Positions 15,313 through 24,304 of a DNA stretch of 64,000 nucleotides are shown here, one piece after another. A program made the translations under genes and the position numbers. The DNA comes from DASSFG01 sp035550375 (GTDB lineage Bacteria > Planctomycetota > Planctomycetia > Pirellulales > JAICIG01): positions 186,001 to 250,000 of the forward strand of contig DASZPH010000084.1 in assembly GCA_035550375.1 (NCBI GenBank), given 5' to 3'. A model generated the notes under the pieces. It was not told where the DNA came from, did no database searches, and was given only the letters and a program-made list of their open reading frames with translations. Numbering within the stretch: position 1 is the first letter of the stretch; every line of letters starts with the position of its first letter.

Positions 15313-16422
15313 ATGGACGCTACGGCACTCACCAGCGCGCTGAAGCACGAAGCCCGGCGGCTCGGCTTCGCCCTAGGCGGAGCGTGCCCGGCCGTGACGC
15401 CTCAAGGAATCCATCATTTCCATGGTTGGCTTGACGCTGGCTACGCGGGCGAGATGACCTACCTGGTCGAGCGGCGACACGCATACGAGCATCCGCATCA
15501 CGTGCTCGACGGCGTGCGTAGCCTGCTTATGCTGGCTATGCCCTACCGCACGTCCGAACCGACCCTTGGCGGAGCCTGTCAGGGCCGAGTTTCGCGCTAC
15601 GCCTGGGGAGAGGACTATCACGACCTGATCCACGATCGACTCGGCCGTCTTGCTGACTGGCTGAAAAGGCACGTGCCGAGCTGCAAAGTGCGCGGCGTCG
15701 TCGATACTGCGCCGTTGCTCGAGCGAGAGTTCGCCCAGCTTGCCGGACTCGGCTGGGTCGGCAAGAACACGCTGCTCCTGAATCGTCAGCTCGGAAGCTG
15801 GTTCTTTCTGGCCGCATTGCTGACGGACGTTGAACTGGCCTACGACCCGCCGCATGAGGCCGACCACTGCGGCACCTGCCGGGCATGCCTCGACGCCTGT
15901 CCGACGCAGGCCTTTGCCGGCCCTTATGTGCTCGACAGCCGGCGCTGCATCAGCTACCTGACGATCGAATTGCGCTCGATGATCGCAGCCGATCTGCGGC
16001 TCGGCATAGGCGACTGGCTGTTTGGCTGCGACATCTGTCAGGACGTCTGTCCCTGGAACCGTTTTGCGCCGATCAGTAACGAAAGAGAGCTCTTTCCGGC
16101 CGCCGACACCAATCCGCTCGAGCTGCCGGGACTGTTTGATATGGACGACGAGGCGTTTCGCCAGCGGTTTCGCCGCACGCCGCTCTGGCGGCCGAAGCGG
16201 CGGGGCCTTTTGCGCAACGCCGCCCTGGTGCTCGGCAACAAGCGGCCGCCAGAGGGGATCGGCGCGCTGATTCGAGGCCTGGCCGACGGGGAGCCTCTGG
16301 TGCGCGGCGCCTGCGCCTGGGCCCTCTCGCAATACGGCGGCGAAGCGGCTCGCGAGGCCGTGCAGGCTCGTCTGGCCGCGGAGACCGACGCCGAGGTTCG
16401 GCGCGAACTCAATCGGAAGTGA
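15313..16422 (+). CDS. queG: Epoxyqueuosine reductase
   Basis: Cobalamin- and iron-sulfur-dependent enzyme for the last step of queuosine formation at position 34 of tRNAs with GUN anticodons. The 369-residue product has the DUF1730 N-terminal domain and the catalytic Asp in VDTAPLLER. One ferredoxin-type cluster is at CGTCRACLDACP and a second set at CDICQDVCPWN. HEAT-like repeats occur at the C-terminus (about 310-365). The ATG at 15313 is chosen over the GTG at 15253 because the upstream segment is poorly protein-like. No other queuosine gene is in the window. The nearby unusual tRNA (9861-9946) carries the U33-G34-U35 triplet that queuosine enzymes recognise; a link is only inference. Confidence 0.93.
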   Translation: MDATALTSALKHEARRLGFALGGACPAVTPQGIHHFHGWLDAGYAGEMTYLVERRHAYEHPHHVLDGVRSLLMLAMPYRTSEPTLGGACQGRVSRYAWGEDYHDLIHDRLGRLADWLKRHVPSCKVRGVVDTAPLLEREFAQLAGLGWVGKNTLLLNRQLGSWFFLAALLTDVELAYDPPHEADHCGTCRACLDACPTQAFAGPYVLDSRRCISYLTIELRSMIAADLRLGIGDWLFGCDICQDVCPWNRFAPISNERELFPAADTNPLELPGLFDMDDEAFRQRFRRTPLWRPKRRGLLRNAALVLGNKRPPEGIGALIRGLADGEPLVRGACAWALSQYGGEAAREAVQARLAAETDAEVRRELNRK

Positions 16423-16465
16423 TTTTTCGATTCCTCGCGAATCGAAGTGGCGCCTTGCCAAGCCG

Positions 16466-16942
16466 TCAGCCTCGCCGATGTCCGAGCAATTCCAGCACCT
16501 GCCCAAGGAAGCGCTCGACTTGCTCGCCGATGCCCGGCTGGTCGCTCTCACGGTTGCCGGCCACGTTCAAAATGCGAACATCGTGGTTCTTAAGCCAACC
16601 GGCCACATGCGACGGCTGAAACGACCCGATTGGATCGACGGAAAGGCAAGGCTTGACATACGTTTGGCAGGACTTCATCGTCGCATCGGCTCCCGAAGTG
16701 GTCATCTCGCCAAACCAGATGGTGGCGTCGGAGTCGCGCACATTTTGCTCCGTTCGCAAAGGGTAACTCTCGGTCGTCATCGGCACCGCGCCGAATCTCT
16801 GAGCGAACTGGGGCCGGGGACCGTCTTCGGTCAAAAACCCGCAAGGCATCGACCCCCCCGTCGCGATGCCGAAGGTGCCGGCCGTCCGCCAGGCCGCCTG
16901 GTCGGCCCCCGTCTGGCCTCCGGTGATGATCCGGATGAGCAT
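16466..16942 (-). CDS. Putative molybdenum carrier / YpsA-like SLOG-fold protein
   Basis: A 158-residue protein starting MLIRIITGGQTGADQAAWRT, the glycine-rich nucleotide-binding signature of the SLOG/LOG superfamily branch annotated as putative molybdenum carrier. Further conserved pieces are GGSMPCGFLTEDG, RTEQNVRDSDATIWFG and LNVAGNRESDQPGI, the last matching the family's terminal NVAG-RES motif. The length is typical. Cytoplasmic; probably binds a nucleotide or cofactor, and the exact ligand in this family is uncertain. Convergent with queG, whose stop is 43 bp away. The confidence applies to family rather than function. Confidence 0.85.
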   Translation of the reverse strand: MLIRIITGGQTGADQAAWRTAGTFGIATGGSMPCGFLTEDGPRPQFAQRFGAVPMTTESYPLRTEQNVRDSDATIWFGEMTTSGADATMKSCQTYVKPCLSVDPIGSFQPSHVAGWLKNHDVRILNVAGNRESDQPGIGEQVERFLGQVLELLGHRRG

Positions 16943-17061
16943 GGTCTAATCCAAGATGTCTAAATCTTAAGCTGAAACGGATATTGGCACAGAATTCCTG
17001 CACGGTATAGTTGAAAAATGGTTGACTAGTCCAATCCAACTACCGTGTGAGAATCACCGAC

Positions 17062-17496
17062 ATGACCGGCGCCAGATTGGTTGCATGTTGCGTTTCTCTG
17101 CTCGGTAGTGTCGTTGCGATCACCGGCTTGATAACGGGCTTGGACCATCGGGGCAGCTGCGCGCGGTTTCAATGCTTTTCCGCCGCTGAATTGCCCCTCG
17201 ACGTGGCGATTGATGCGCCTGTCCGTTCCGAGTCGTCCTCGACCGCCTCGGTGTCGTCTCCCGCGGTCCCCGCCGATGATTATGCCGGCGACGAGCCGGA
17301 CGAACCTGTCGGCGATCGCCTTGCCATGTGGCTTTGTGACAATGGCGGCGTCCAGAAGCAGCTTGGGCTTTTCATCTCGCCCGGCAACACCCGTTGGTCG
17401 GCGCTCGTCGTTAATCCGTCAGCTAGCCTGCCGACCGACGACGACATTCCGTCGGCCCTTTCTTTGAGCTCGCTGCACATTCGCCTGCAGATCTGA
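17062..17496 (+). CDS. Hypothetical membrane-anchored protein (144 aa)
   Basis: Begins MTGARLVACCVSLLGSVVAITG, a single hydrophobic helix that could be a signal peptide or membrane anchor. A low-complexity Ser/Ala/Val/Asp linker follows (residues ~50-85), then a short folded-looking part (RLAMWLCDNGGVQKQLGLFIS). A GTG at 17047 in frame is an alternative start. No family recognised. Plus-strand neighbour of the RND efflux genes but separated by 150 bp. Support is limited to composition and an uninterrupted frame. Confidence 0.4.
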   Translation: MTGARLVACCVSLLGSVVAITGLITGLDHRGSCARFQCFSAAELPLDVAIDAPVRSESSSTASVSSPAVPADDYAGDEPDEPVGDRLAMWLCDNGGVQKQLGLFISPGNTRWSALVVNPSASLPTDDDIPSALSLSSLHIRLQI

Positions 17497-17646
17497 GCCG
17501 GCTCCACGAGGCGTTGCCGTCGGTGGGCGGTTCGTGCGGCGTCGCTTCGCTCGCTTCTTTGTGTCGGCCTTGCTGAAGTTTGTGTTTCGATCGGATGTGG
17601 TAGGCTCGTATAGCCAGCCGCGCGCACCTCAAGAAAAGCCACGAAA

Positions 17647-19011
17647 ATGTCACGTGTTCCCCATATCCATCACCGTCTGATTACGCTCGTCCTGGTTACG
17701 GGACTCGTAATCGCAGCCGTCCTCGCCTACCCAAGATTGGTGAGTATTGTAAAGCCGCCCGAAGCGGTCCGGCACAGTCACGGAAGCGTATTGTTTACGC
17801 TGAAGGGGGAGGAGACGATCCAGGTCTCGCCCGAAGCGGTCGTCGCCATCGGGTTGAAATTCGTCGAGGTCGGCCACGCCGCGGCTCCGGAACCGTTGCG
17901 GCTGCCGGGCTACCTGCTCGTCGACCCGAATAGCCTCGTCCCCATCCATTCGCGTTTTCCCGGCGAAGTGGCGGAGATAGGTACAACCGAGGAAGTGGAT
18001 GGGCGCGGCGAGCGTCACTCCCGCCCGCTTCGCTTCGGCGACAACGTCAAAGCTGGACAGCTTCTGGCGGTCGTGTGGAGCACCGACATCGGACAGAAGA
18101 AGAGCGAACTCGTCGATGCCTTATCCAAGCTGGCGCTGGACGAGACGATCCTGAAGAAGCTGCACAAGGCGGGCTTGGTGGCCGTGCCGGAACGGCAGTG
18201 GATCGAAGCGGAACGGAACGTCGAAGCCGACAAGATCCTGGTTAACTCCGCCCTCCGCACCTTACGTTCCTGGCGGCTAACGGAAGAAGAGATCGCATCC
18301 GTCATGGAGGAGGCCAGGCAACTTCGCGAGAACCAGCAGCAAACCGCGGCCGCCCAAACGTGGTCGGAGCTGCAGATCCGGAGCCCGACGGACGGCGTGA
18401 TACTGGAGAAAAACGTGAACGTAGGAGAAGTGGTTGGCACCAGCGACAACCTGTTTAAGGTCGCCGATCTCGCGACGATCCAGGTGCTGGCCTACGTCTA
18501 CGAGGAAGACCTGCCCATGTTCGAGCAGCTCCGACCCGACCAGCGTAACTGGCAGATCGACCTGAAGAGCGATCCGAACGATCGCCCGCGTCCCGGCAAA
18601 TTTTCGTTGATCGGCGCCGTGATCGACCAGACGCTGCGCACGGCTCCGATCGTCGGTTGGCTCGACAACCACGACCACACCTTGCGCATCAATCAGTTCA
18701 TCACGGCCACGGTCGACCTGCCGGCCGACCCGGCGATGGTCATGCTTCCCACGTCGGCCTTGATCGAGGAGGGGCGCACCGCGGCTGTTTTTGTTGAAAC
18801 CGACCGCGAAAACCACGAGGTCACGCGGCGAGTGGTCGCCGTGACCCGGCGCGGCGAGAAAATGGTCTTCGTTCGCGCCGAGCCCAACGAGGAAGAACGC
18901 AAGGAAGGGGCGACGCCCTTGCGCGTCGGCGAACGAGTCGTGATGTCGGGCGCTTTGGAGCTCGATTCGGAACTAACCAACCTGAAGTCGTCGCCTGACG
19001 ACGAAAACTGA
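17647..19011 (+). CDS. RND efflux periplasmic adaptor (CusB/HlyD-like)
   Basis: Periplasmic membrane-fusion protein linking an inner-membrane RND pump to an outer-membrane channel. The 454-residue product has an N-terminal anchor helix (LITLVLVTGLVIAAVLAYP, about 10-28). A split lipoyl/barrel-sandwich domain (RFGDNVKAGQLLAVVWS and IRSPTDGVILEKNVNVGEVV) brackets a long helical hairpin (about 150-235). A beta-barrel domain (FKVADLATIQVLAYV) and a membrane-proximal domain complete it. It lacks an obvious His/Met-rich metal-binding N-terminus. The RND permease gene follows after 8 bp, so the two are certainly co-transcribed. No TolC-like gene is adjacent. Confidence 0.92.
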   Translation: MSRVPHIHHRLITLVLVTGLVIAAVLAYPRLVSIVKPPEAVRHSHGSVLFTLKGEETIQVSPEAVVAIGLKFVEVGHAAAPEPLRLPGYLLVDPNSLVPIHSRFPGEVAEIGTTEEVDGRGERHSRPLRFGDNVKAGQLLAVVWSTDIGQKKSELVDALSKLALDETILKKLHKAGLVAVPERQWIEAERNVEADKILVNSALRTLRSWRLTEEEIASVMEEARQLRENQQQTAAAQTWSELQIRSPTDGVILEKNVNVGEVVGTSDNLFKVADLATIQVLAYVYEEDLPMFEQLRPDQRNWQIDLKSDPNDRPRPGKFSLIGAVIDQTLRTAPIVGWLDNHDHTLRINQFITATVDLPADPAMVMLPTSALIEEGRTAAVFVETDRENHEVTRRVVAVTRRGEKMVFVRAEPNEEERKEGATPLRVGERVVMSGALELDSELTNLKSSPDDEN

Positions 19012-19019
19012 GCCCTGCT

Positions 19020-22000
19020 ATGGCCTACCAGCTCATCCAATGGGCCCTGAATAACAAATTGATCGTGATCTTGCTGGCCTGCGCGCTGACGGGGGTGGGC
19101 GCCTACTCGTTCATCTACGTCAATGTCGAAGCTTATCCCGACCCGGCGCCGGCCATTATCGAGGTCATCGCCCAGTATCCGGGCGCCAGCGCCGAGGAAG
19201 TCGAACGGCAGGTGACCATTCCGCTGGAGGTCGCCATGGCGGGGATGCCGGGGCTGACCTACACCCGCACCAAGTCGCTCTTCGGCTTGTCGCACATGCG
19301 CAACCAGTTCGACTACGGCTACGATTACCAGCGTTGTCGCCAGGAGGTCATCAACCGTCTGCAGTTCGTCGAGGGACTGCCGTCGGGCGTTTCGCCCACG
19401 CTCTCGCCGACCAGCCCGACGGGCGAGATCCTGCGCTATACGTTGGAGAGTCCCAAAGACAGGTCGGGCAAGGATCTGTATACGCTCAACGACCTCAAGG
19501 CGCTGCAAGACTGGATCCTGCAACGTGAATTCCGACGCGTCCCGCGGATCGTCGACGTCGTCGGCAGCGGGGGCACCGTCAAGCGCTACGAGGTACGTCC
19601 CGACCCTGAGCTGCTGATGAATTACGGGATCACCTTGCAGCAGTTGCAAGAAGCCATCGCCAAGAGCAACGCCAACGTGGGGGGCAACTACCTCTTCGAA
19701 GGCGACAACATGCTCAACGTGCGTGGCATCGGCCTGATCGGCCAGGGGCTGGATCCGGCACGTTCGCCCGAGGTCCTCGGCGCCAAGAACCCCGAAGACG
19801 CCGCCGCTGTTCTCCGCCGTGAAGAAGAGCAACGCATCTTTCGCATCCGTCACACGGTCATTACGGCCCAGAAGAACGTGCCGGTGCGCGTGGAAAACGT
19901 CGTTGAGGGGGGGGCACTGCGCTACGCCCACGAGGTCGGCGAGCGCGGAGTGCGAGTGTACCACCAGCCGCGATTGGGCCAGGTCAGTGCCAGTGTTCCC
20001 AAGGTCGACGACGAAGGAGATCCGATCCTCGACGCGGCCGGCAATCCGATGTGGGAGAACGAAAACGAGCGTGTTCAAGGCATTGTGCTGTTGCGAAAGG
20101 GGGAAGATTCCTTACCCGCCCTGCGCGACCTGGAAGAAAAGGTCAAAGAGCTCAACGAGTCGAAGGGAAGGCTTTTGCCCGGCGTCAAGATCCGGCCTTA
20201 TTACGACCGGACCGAATTGATCAACGTCACGACCGAGACCGTGCGCGAGAACCTCCTGGTCGGGATGGGGCTGGTGTCGCTGATCCTCTTGATGTTCGTG
20301 AGCAACGTGCGCAGCGCCCTGATTGTGGCCCTCAACATTCCCCTGGCCCTGTTGTTCGCGTTCTCGGTGCTCTTTCTGCGCGGCAAATCGGCCAACCTGT
20401 TGTCGATCGGAGCAGTCGACTTCGGGATCATCGTCGATTCGTCGGTGATCATGGTCGAAAACATCTACCGCCATCTCAGTTCGGGCGAATATGCCGATCT
20501 CCCGCTCAAAGACCGCATTCTGCGGGCCAGTCGGGAAGTGGAGCGCAGCCTGTTTTTCACCACCGCCATCATGGTTTGTGCCTTTCTGCCCCTGTTCACC
20601 ATGAAGGGCCCGGAAGGGCAGATTTTTGGCCCCATGGCCGACACCTACGCTTTCGCGTTGGGCGGGGCGCTGATCCTGGCCCTCACGGTGGCGCCGGTTT
20701 TGTGCGTGCTGATGCTGAAGGACCTTAAACCCGCACCGGACAATTTCCTCGTTCGCTGGCTGAAAGAAGGTTACTTGAAGCAGCTCGACCGCTGCCTTCG
20801 CTATCGGGCGGTGACGTTGACGTTCATGGGACTCTTGTTTGCCCTGACGGCCGGCATGCTGCCGCTCTTGGGCCGCGAGTTCATGCCCGAACTGGAAGAG
20901 GGGAATCTCTGGATTCGCGCCACGCTGCCCATCAACATCTCGCTCGACGCGGCTTCGAACAAGGCGCAAACCGCCCGGCAGATTGTGCAGACCTACCCCG
21001 AGGTCCAGACCGTGGTGGCCCAAACGGGCCGCCCCGACGACGGTACCGATCCGACCGGCTTTTACAACATCGAGTTCTTCGTCCCCCTCAAACCGCGCCA
21101 GCAGTGGCCGCTTATCAAGGAAGAGGCCGGCTTGTGGCGGTGGATTCGCCCGCGCCGGCCGCGCACCAAAGAGGAGCTCGTCAGCGCGATGAACGGCGAA
21201 CTGGCCAAGAGCATTGCCGGAGTCAACTGGAACTTTTCGCAGAACATCCGCGACAACGTCATGGAGTCGCTGTCGGGGGTGAAAGGGGACAATTCCGTAA
21301 AGATTTTCGGGCCTGACCTCGATCAGCTCGAGCGCCTGGCCGACCAGGTGAAAACCCGACTCACCGGAATCCCCGGCATCGCCAACGTGGGAGTGTTTCG
21401 AGTCCTGGGCCAGCCCAACCTGGAGATTCCCGTCGATCCGCGGAAGTGCAATTACTGGGGCGTAACGGTCAGCGACGTGGAAGACGTGGTCGAGATCGCC
21501 ATTGGCGGAAAGTCGTTTTCGCAGATGATCGAGGGCGAGAAGCGCTTCGATATCGCCCTGCGATGGCCCGAGCGCTTGCGCGGCAACGTCAACACGATCC
21601 TGAACATTCCGGTCGACGTATCGAACAACCAAACCGACCGAGATTCTTCGGCCAGCGACATTCCCGTCGACGAAACCTCGGCCGCCGGGAATCTGGTGCC
21701 GATCGGCACCAGCATCATCCCTCCCACCTTCAGCGGGAGCGAGTTCGGCGCGGCGGAAACGAACCTCGACCGGACGCCGCGCCGCCGCCTGCGTGACCTG
21801 GTCACACCGCTTAACGAGCAGGGACACCTCGATCCCAACGGACGGTTCATCCGTTCCGGCGCCTCGACAATCTATCGCGAACAGGGGCAGCGGTTCATCG
21901 CCATCAAGTTCAGCGTTCGCGGACGCGACCTGGCGGGCGCCGTGGTCGAGGCCCAGGGTAAAACGGCCGATCTCTTCGAGTCGCCCTATCGGGCGGAGTG

Positions 22001-22553
22001 GAGTGGCGAGTTCCAAGAGATGCAGGAAGCCGAGCACCGGCTCATATACATCATTCCCGTCTCGCTGGCCATGATCTACATGTTGCTCTATCTGGCGTTT
22101 CACTCGCTGCTCGACGCTTTGCTCGTGTTTTCCAATGTGCTGGCGCTCTCGCTGGGCGGCGTCTGGGCACTGTTGCTCACGGGAACCAACTTCAGCATCT
22201 CGGCCGCGGTCGGTTTTATCTCAATCTTCGGCGTGGCCGTGATGGACGGGTTGCTGCTGATTTCGTACTTCAACCAGTTGCGTTATCACGGTCTGCCCCT
22301 GCGCGACGCGATCATGCAAGGAGCGGAGAAGCGTGTGCGGCCGGTGATGATGACCGCGCTGACGGCAATTTTCGGCCTCTTGCCGGCGGCGCTCTCCACG
22401 CGAATCGGCGCTCAGACGCAACGCCCCTTGGCCATCGTCGTGGTGGGTGGCATGATCAGCACCCTGCTGCTCACTAGGTACCTGATGCCGGTGCTCTACA
22501 GCTTCTACGGTCACCGGGAAGTGTCGGCGGCCGCGGGCCAAATGGCGCATTAA
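19020..22553 (+). CDS. RND efflux permease (CusA/HME type)
   Basis: A 1177-residue inner-membrane proton-driven pump, longer than the usual ~1040 of heavy-metal RND permeases. The first TM helix (NNKLIVILLACALTGVGAYS), the large periplasmic loops and the TM4 signature GAVDFGIIVDSSVIMVEN, with Asp for proton relay, point to the heavy-metal (HME) branch. TM8-12 are seen at LIYIIPVSLAMIYMLLYLAF and onward. Extra length lies in the periplasmic parts, including about residues 255-360 (with LRREEEQRIFRIRHTVITAQ) and 870-940. Partner of the adaptor gene 8 bp upstream; substrate not defined. A strong hairpin lies downstream. Confidence 0.93.
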   Translation: MAYQLIQWALNNKLIVILLACALTGVGAYSFIYVNVEAYPDPAPAIIEVIAQYPGASAEEVERQVTIPLEVAMAGMPGLTYTRTKSLFGLSHMRNQFDYGYDYQRCRQEVINRLQFVEGLPSGVSPTLSPTSPTGEILRYTLESPKDRSGKDLYTLNDLKALQDWILQREFRRVPRIVDVVGSGGTVKRYEVRPDPELLMNYGITLQQLQEAIAKSNANVGGNYLFEGDNMLNVRGIGLIGQGLDPARSPEVLGAKNPEDAAAVLRREEEQRIFRIRHTVITAQKNVPVRVENVVEGGALRYAHEVGERGVRVYHQPRLGQVSASVPKVDDEGDPILDAAGNPMWENENERVQGIVLLRKGEDSLPALRDLEEKVKELNESKGRLLPGVKIRPYYDRTELINVTTETVRENLLVGMGLVSLILLMFVSNVRSALIVALNIPLALLFAFSVLFLRGKSANLLSIGAVDFGIIVDSSVIMVENIYRHLSSGEYADLPLKDRILRASREVERSLFFTTAIMVCAFLPLFTMKGPEGQIFGPMADTYAFALGGALILALTVAPVLCVLMLKDLKPAPDNFLVRWLKEGYLKQLDRCLRYRAVTLTFMGLLFALTAGMLPLLGREFMPELEEGNLWIRATLPINISLDAASNKAQTARQIVQTYPEVQTVVAQTGRPDDGTDPTGFYNIEFFVPLKPRQQWPLIKEEAGLWRWIRPRRPRTKEELVSAMNGELAKSIAGVNWNFSQNIRDNVMESLSGVKGDNSVKIFGPDLDQLERLADQVKTRLTGIPGIANVGVFRVLGQPNLEIPVDPRKCNYWGVTVSDVEDVVEIAIGGKSFSQMIEGEKRFDIALRWPERLRGNVNTILNIPVDVSNNQTDRDSSASDIPVDETSAAGNLVPIGTSIIPPTFSGSEFGAAETNLDRTPRRRLRDLVTPLNEQGHLDPNGRFIRSGASTIYREQGQRFIAIKFSVRGRDLAGAVVEAQGKTADLFESPYRAEWSGEFQEMQEAEHRLIYIIPVSLAMIYMLLYLAFHSLLDALLVFSNVLALSLGGVWALLLTGTNFSISAAVGFISIFGVAVMDGLLLISYFNQLRYHGLPLRDAIMQGAEKRVRPVMMTALTAIFGLLPAALSTRIGAQTQRPLAIVVVGGMISTLLLTRYLMPVLYSFYGHREVSAAAGQMAH

Positions 22554-22576
22554 GTCGTCGGGCATCGCGCCTGAGA

Positions 22577-22613
22577 GGGGCCGCCGTGCCAAAAGACGTT
22601 GGACGGCGGCCCC
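22577..22613. terminator. Hairpin between convergent genes
   Basis: A perfect 11-bp stem GGGGCCGCCGT (22577-22587) and ACGGCGGCCCC (22603-22613) with a 15-nt loop, located between the RND permease stop and the convergent Gly-rich gene. No T-run on either side, so termination strength is uncertain. Confidence 0.6.
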
Positions 22614-22652
22614 TTCGGCGTGGGGCCAGCAAAGAGCGGTCCCTGCAAATCT

Positions 22653-24107
22653 TTACGTAGAACGACCCGGGCCGACCGCTGCTGGATTCGTCACGGGCGG
22701 CCTGCCGCTGAACAGATCGCGCAGGTCTTTAGCAGCCTGATCCTGCGGGTTCATCTCGACGACTCGATCAAGTTCTCGCACCGCCTCCTTGGGATAGCCA
22801 AGGTAACCATAGTGGAAACCCAACAGGAACCGAACCGCCGGCGAATCGTGATCCTTGCGTGCGCCTTCCAGAGCCCGCAACTGGCTGGTGTAGTCCTGCG
22901 GCGAGCGGTAGAGCTCCGAGTAGTTTGCCACCACCGTACCCCACTTGTCCTGCGGCAAGAGCTGCATCGCCTGCTGCGTCGCGCCGGCCGCTTCATCGAA
23001 CCGGCCGCTTGCGAACAGGGCCTGAGCCATGAGCATCATGACCCCGCCGTTCTGTGGATCGTCGACGAGAGCGTGCTGCCAGTCGCGAATGGCGTCGGTG
23101 TAGCGGGCCGCCTTAAAATCCTGCTCGCCCAGGGCGGCGAAGTTGTCCGGGGCGGGCTGAACCGCCGCCGACTGGCCCGGCACGACGCTGGCGACGGGCT
23201 GTGAGGCCGCCGCATAAGCGCCGTAGTAAGGATATCCATAGCTTCCGTAACCGTAGCTCCCGTAATAAGGATAGCCGTAACCGTAGCCGTAGGACGGGTA
23301 ACCATAGCCGCCGTAGCCATAGCCGCCGTAGCCGTACCCGAGGCCATAACCTAGCCCGTAGCCAAGGCCCCCCAACCCATAGCCAAAGAACGGGAAACCG
23401 AAACCATAGTACGGATAGAACCCGTAACCGCGTCCGTAGCCGTAGCGGCCCAAACCGTATCCGTAACGGCCGAAGCCATATCCTCCCAATCCGTACCTGC
23501 CCCCATAGATCCCGCCGTTGTAGATGCGGTTGTAGCTTAAGTTGTTACCGTTGCCGACGAACGAGCGCCGGGCCAAAGTCGTGTTGCCGTGCCCCACCAT
23601 GCCGGCTCCGGCCAGGGAGTGCCGGGCCAGAAAATTGCCGGCTCCGGGACCTGCGAAGCTCGAACGAACGCCGCCTAACCCGGCTGCGCCGCGTCCGAGG
23701 CCCCCTCCGCCGCCAGGCACGAAATGCCGCCCGGCAAAGCTGCCCTGCGAAAACCCGCGATAACCTGCGCCTGAGGGGCCGCGCGCCGCCCCCATGCCCG
23801 CCGGCCCTCCCATTCGTCCGCCGTAAAACCCACCACGCGGCATGCCCATGCCGCCGCCTCGATATCCGCCGAATCCACCCGGCATACCGTGAAATCCACC
23901 CCCGTGGAATCCGCCCCCATGCCCCCCGCCACCGTGAAATCCGCCTCCCCCATGAAATCCACCGCCATGTCCACCACCGTGCCCGCCGCCGCCGTGTCCA
24001 CCACCACCGTGCCCGCCGCCGCCATGAGCATAGACGTTCCCGCCCGTTCCCGCGGCGAGCATGGCCGCGGCCATCAGGCCGCAGCAAAACCAAGATTTGC
24101 GAAGCAT
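22653..24107 (-). CDS. Exported Gly/His/Tyr-rich low-complexity protein with C-terminal TPR
   Basis: A 484-residue exported protein. A signal peptide (MLRKSWFCCGLMAAAMLAAG) precedes a His/Gly block of HGGGGHGGG-type repeats (about 26-95), a Gly/Arg/Phe stretch, and a Tyr/Gly block of YGYGGYGY-type repeats (about 200-310). After a short Pro/Ala linker, the last ~145 residues are tetratricopeptide-like (LGEQDFKAARYTDAIRDWQH and RFDEAAGATQQAMQLLPQDK). The ATG at 24107 has GGAGG upstream. The low-complexity part could bind metal or form a coat; the TPR implies protein partners. No family beyond TPR is recognised. Neighbour of the metal-efflux genes, but convergent and not co-transcribed. Confidence 0.85.
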   Translation of the reverse strand: MLRKSWFCCGLMAAAMLAAGTGGNVYAHGGGGHGGGGHGGGGHGGGHGGGFHGGGGFHGGGGHGGGFHGGGFHGMPGGFGGYRGGGMGMPRGGFYGGRMGGPAGMGAARGPSGAGYRGFSQGSFAGRHFVPGGGGGLGRGAAGLGGVRSSFAGPGAGNFLARHSLAGAGMVGHGNTTLARRSFVGNGNNLSYNRIYNGGIYGGRYGLGGYGFGRYGYGLGRYGYGRGYGFYPYYGFGFPFFGYGLGGLGYGLGYGLGYGYGGYGYGGYGYPSYGYGYGYPYYGSYGYGSYGYPYYGAYAAASQPVASVVPGQSAAVQPAPDNFAALGEQDFKAARYTDAIRDWQHALVDDPQNGGVMMLMAQALFASGRFDEAAGATQQAMQLLPQDKWGTVVANYSELYRSPQDYTSQLRALEGARKDHDSPAVRFLLGFHYGYLGYPKEAVRELDRVVEMNPQDQAAKDLRDLFSGRPPVTNPAAVGPGRST

Positions 24108-24304
24108 GACAATTCCCTCCCTCAATTCCCGCAGCAACGTCCCGCTCGCCAGCTTCATTATATGGGGCGCAGATCGTTAAATGTTCGACAGGAAAAGATC
24201 TTTCTTCAAGAAAGGGCAATCGCCGGCGCTGCACGCTTCCCGCGCGCGGCGGGAGAATCGGACGAGGCCGAGAACGCCATCTGATGGAGAGAGCCGCGCC
24301 GAGT

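Noticed and set aside
20112..22103. 663-codon frame on the minus strand
   Set aside because: Antisense shadow of the RND permease gene.
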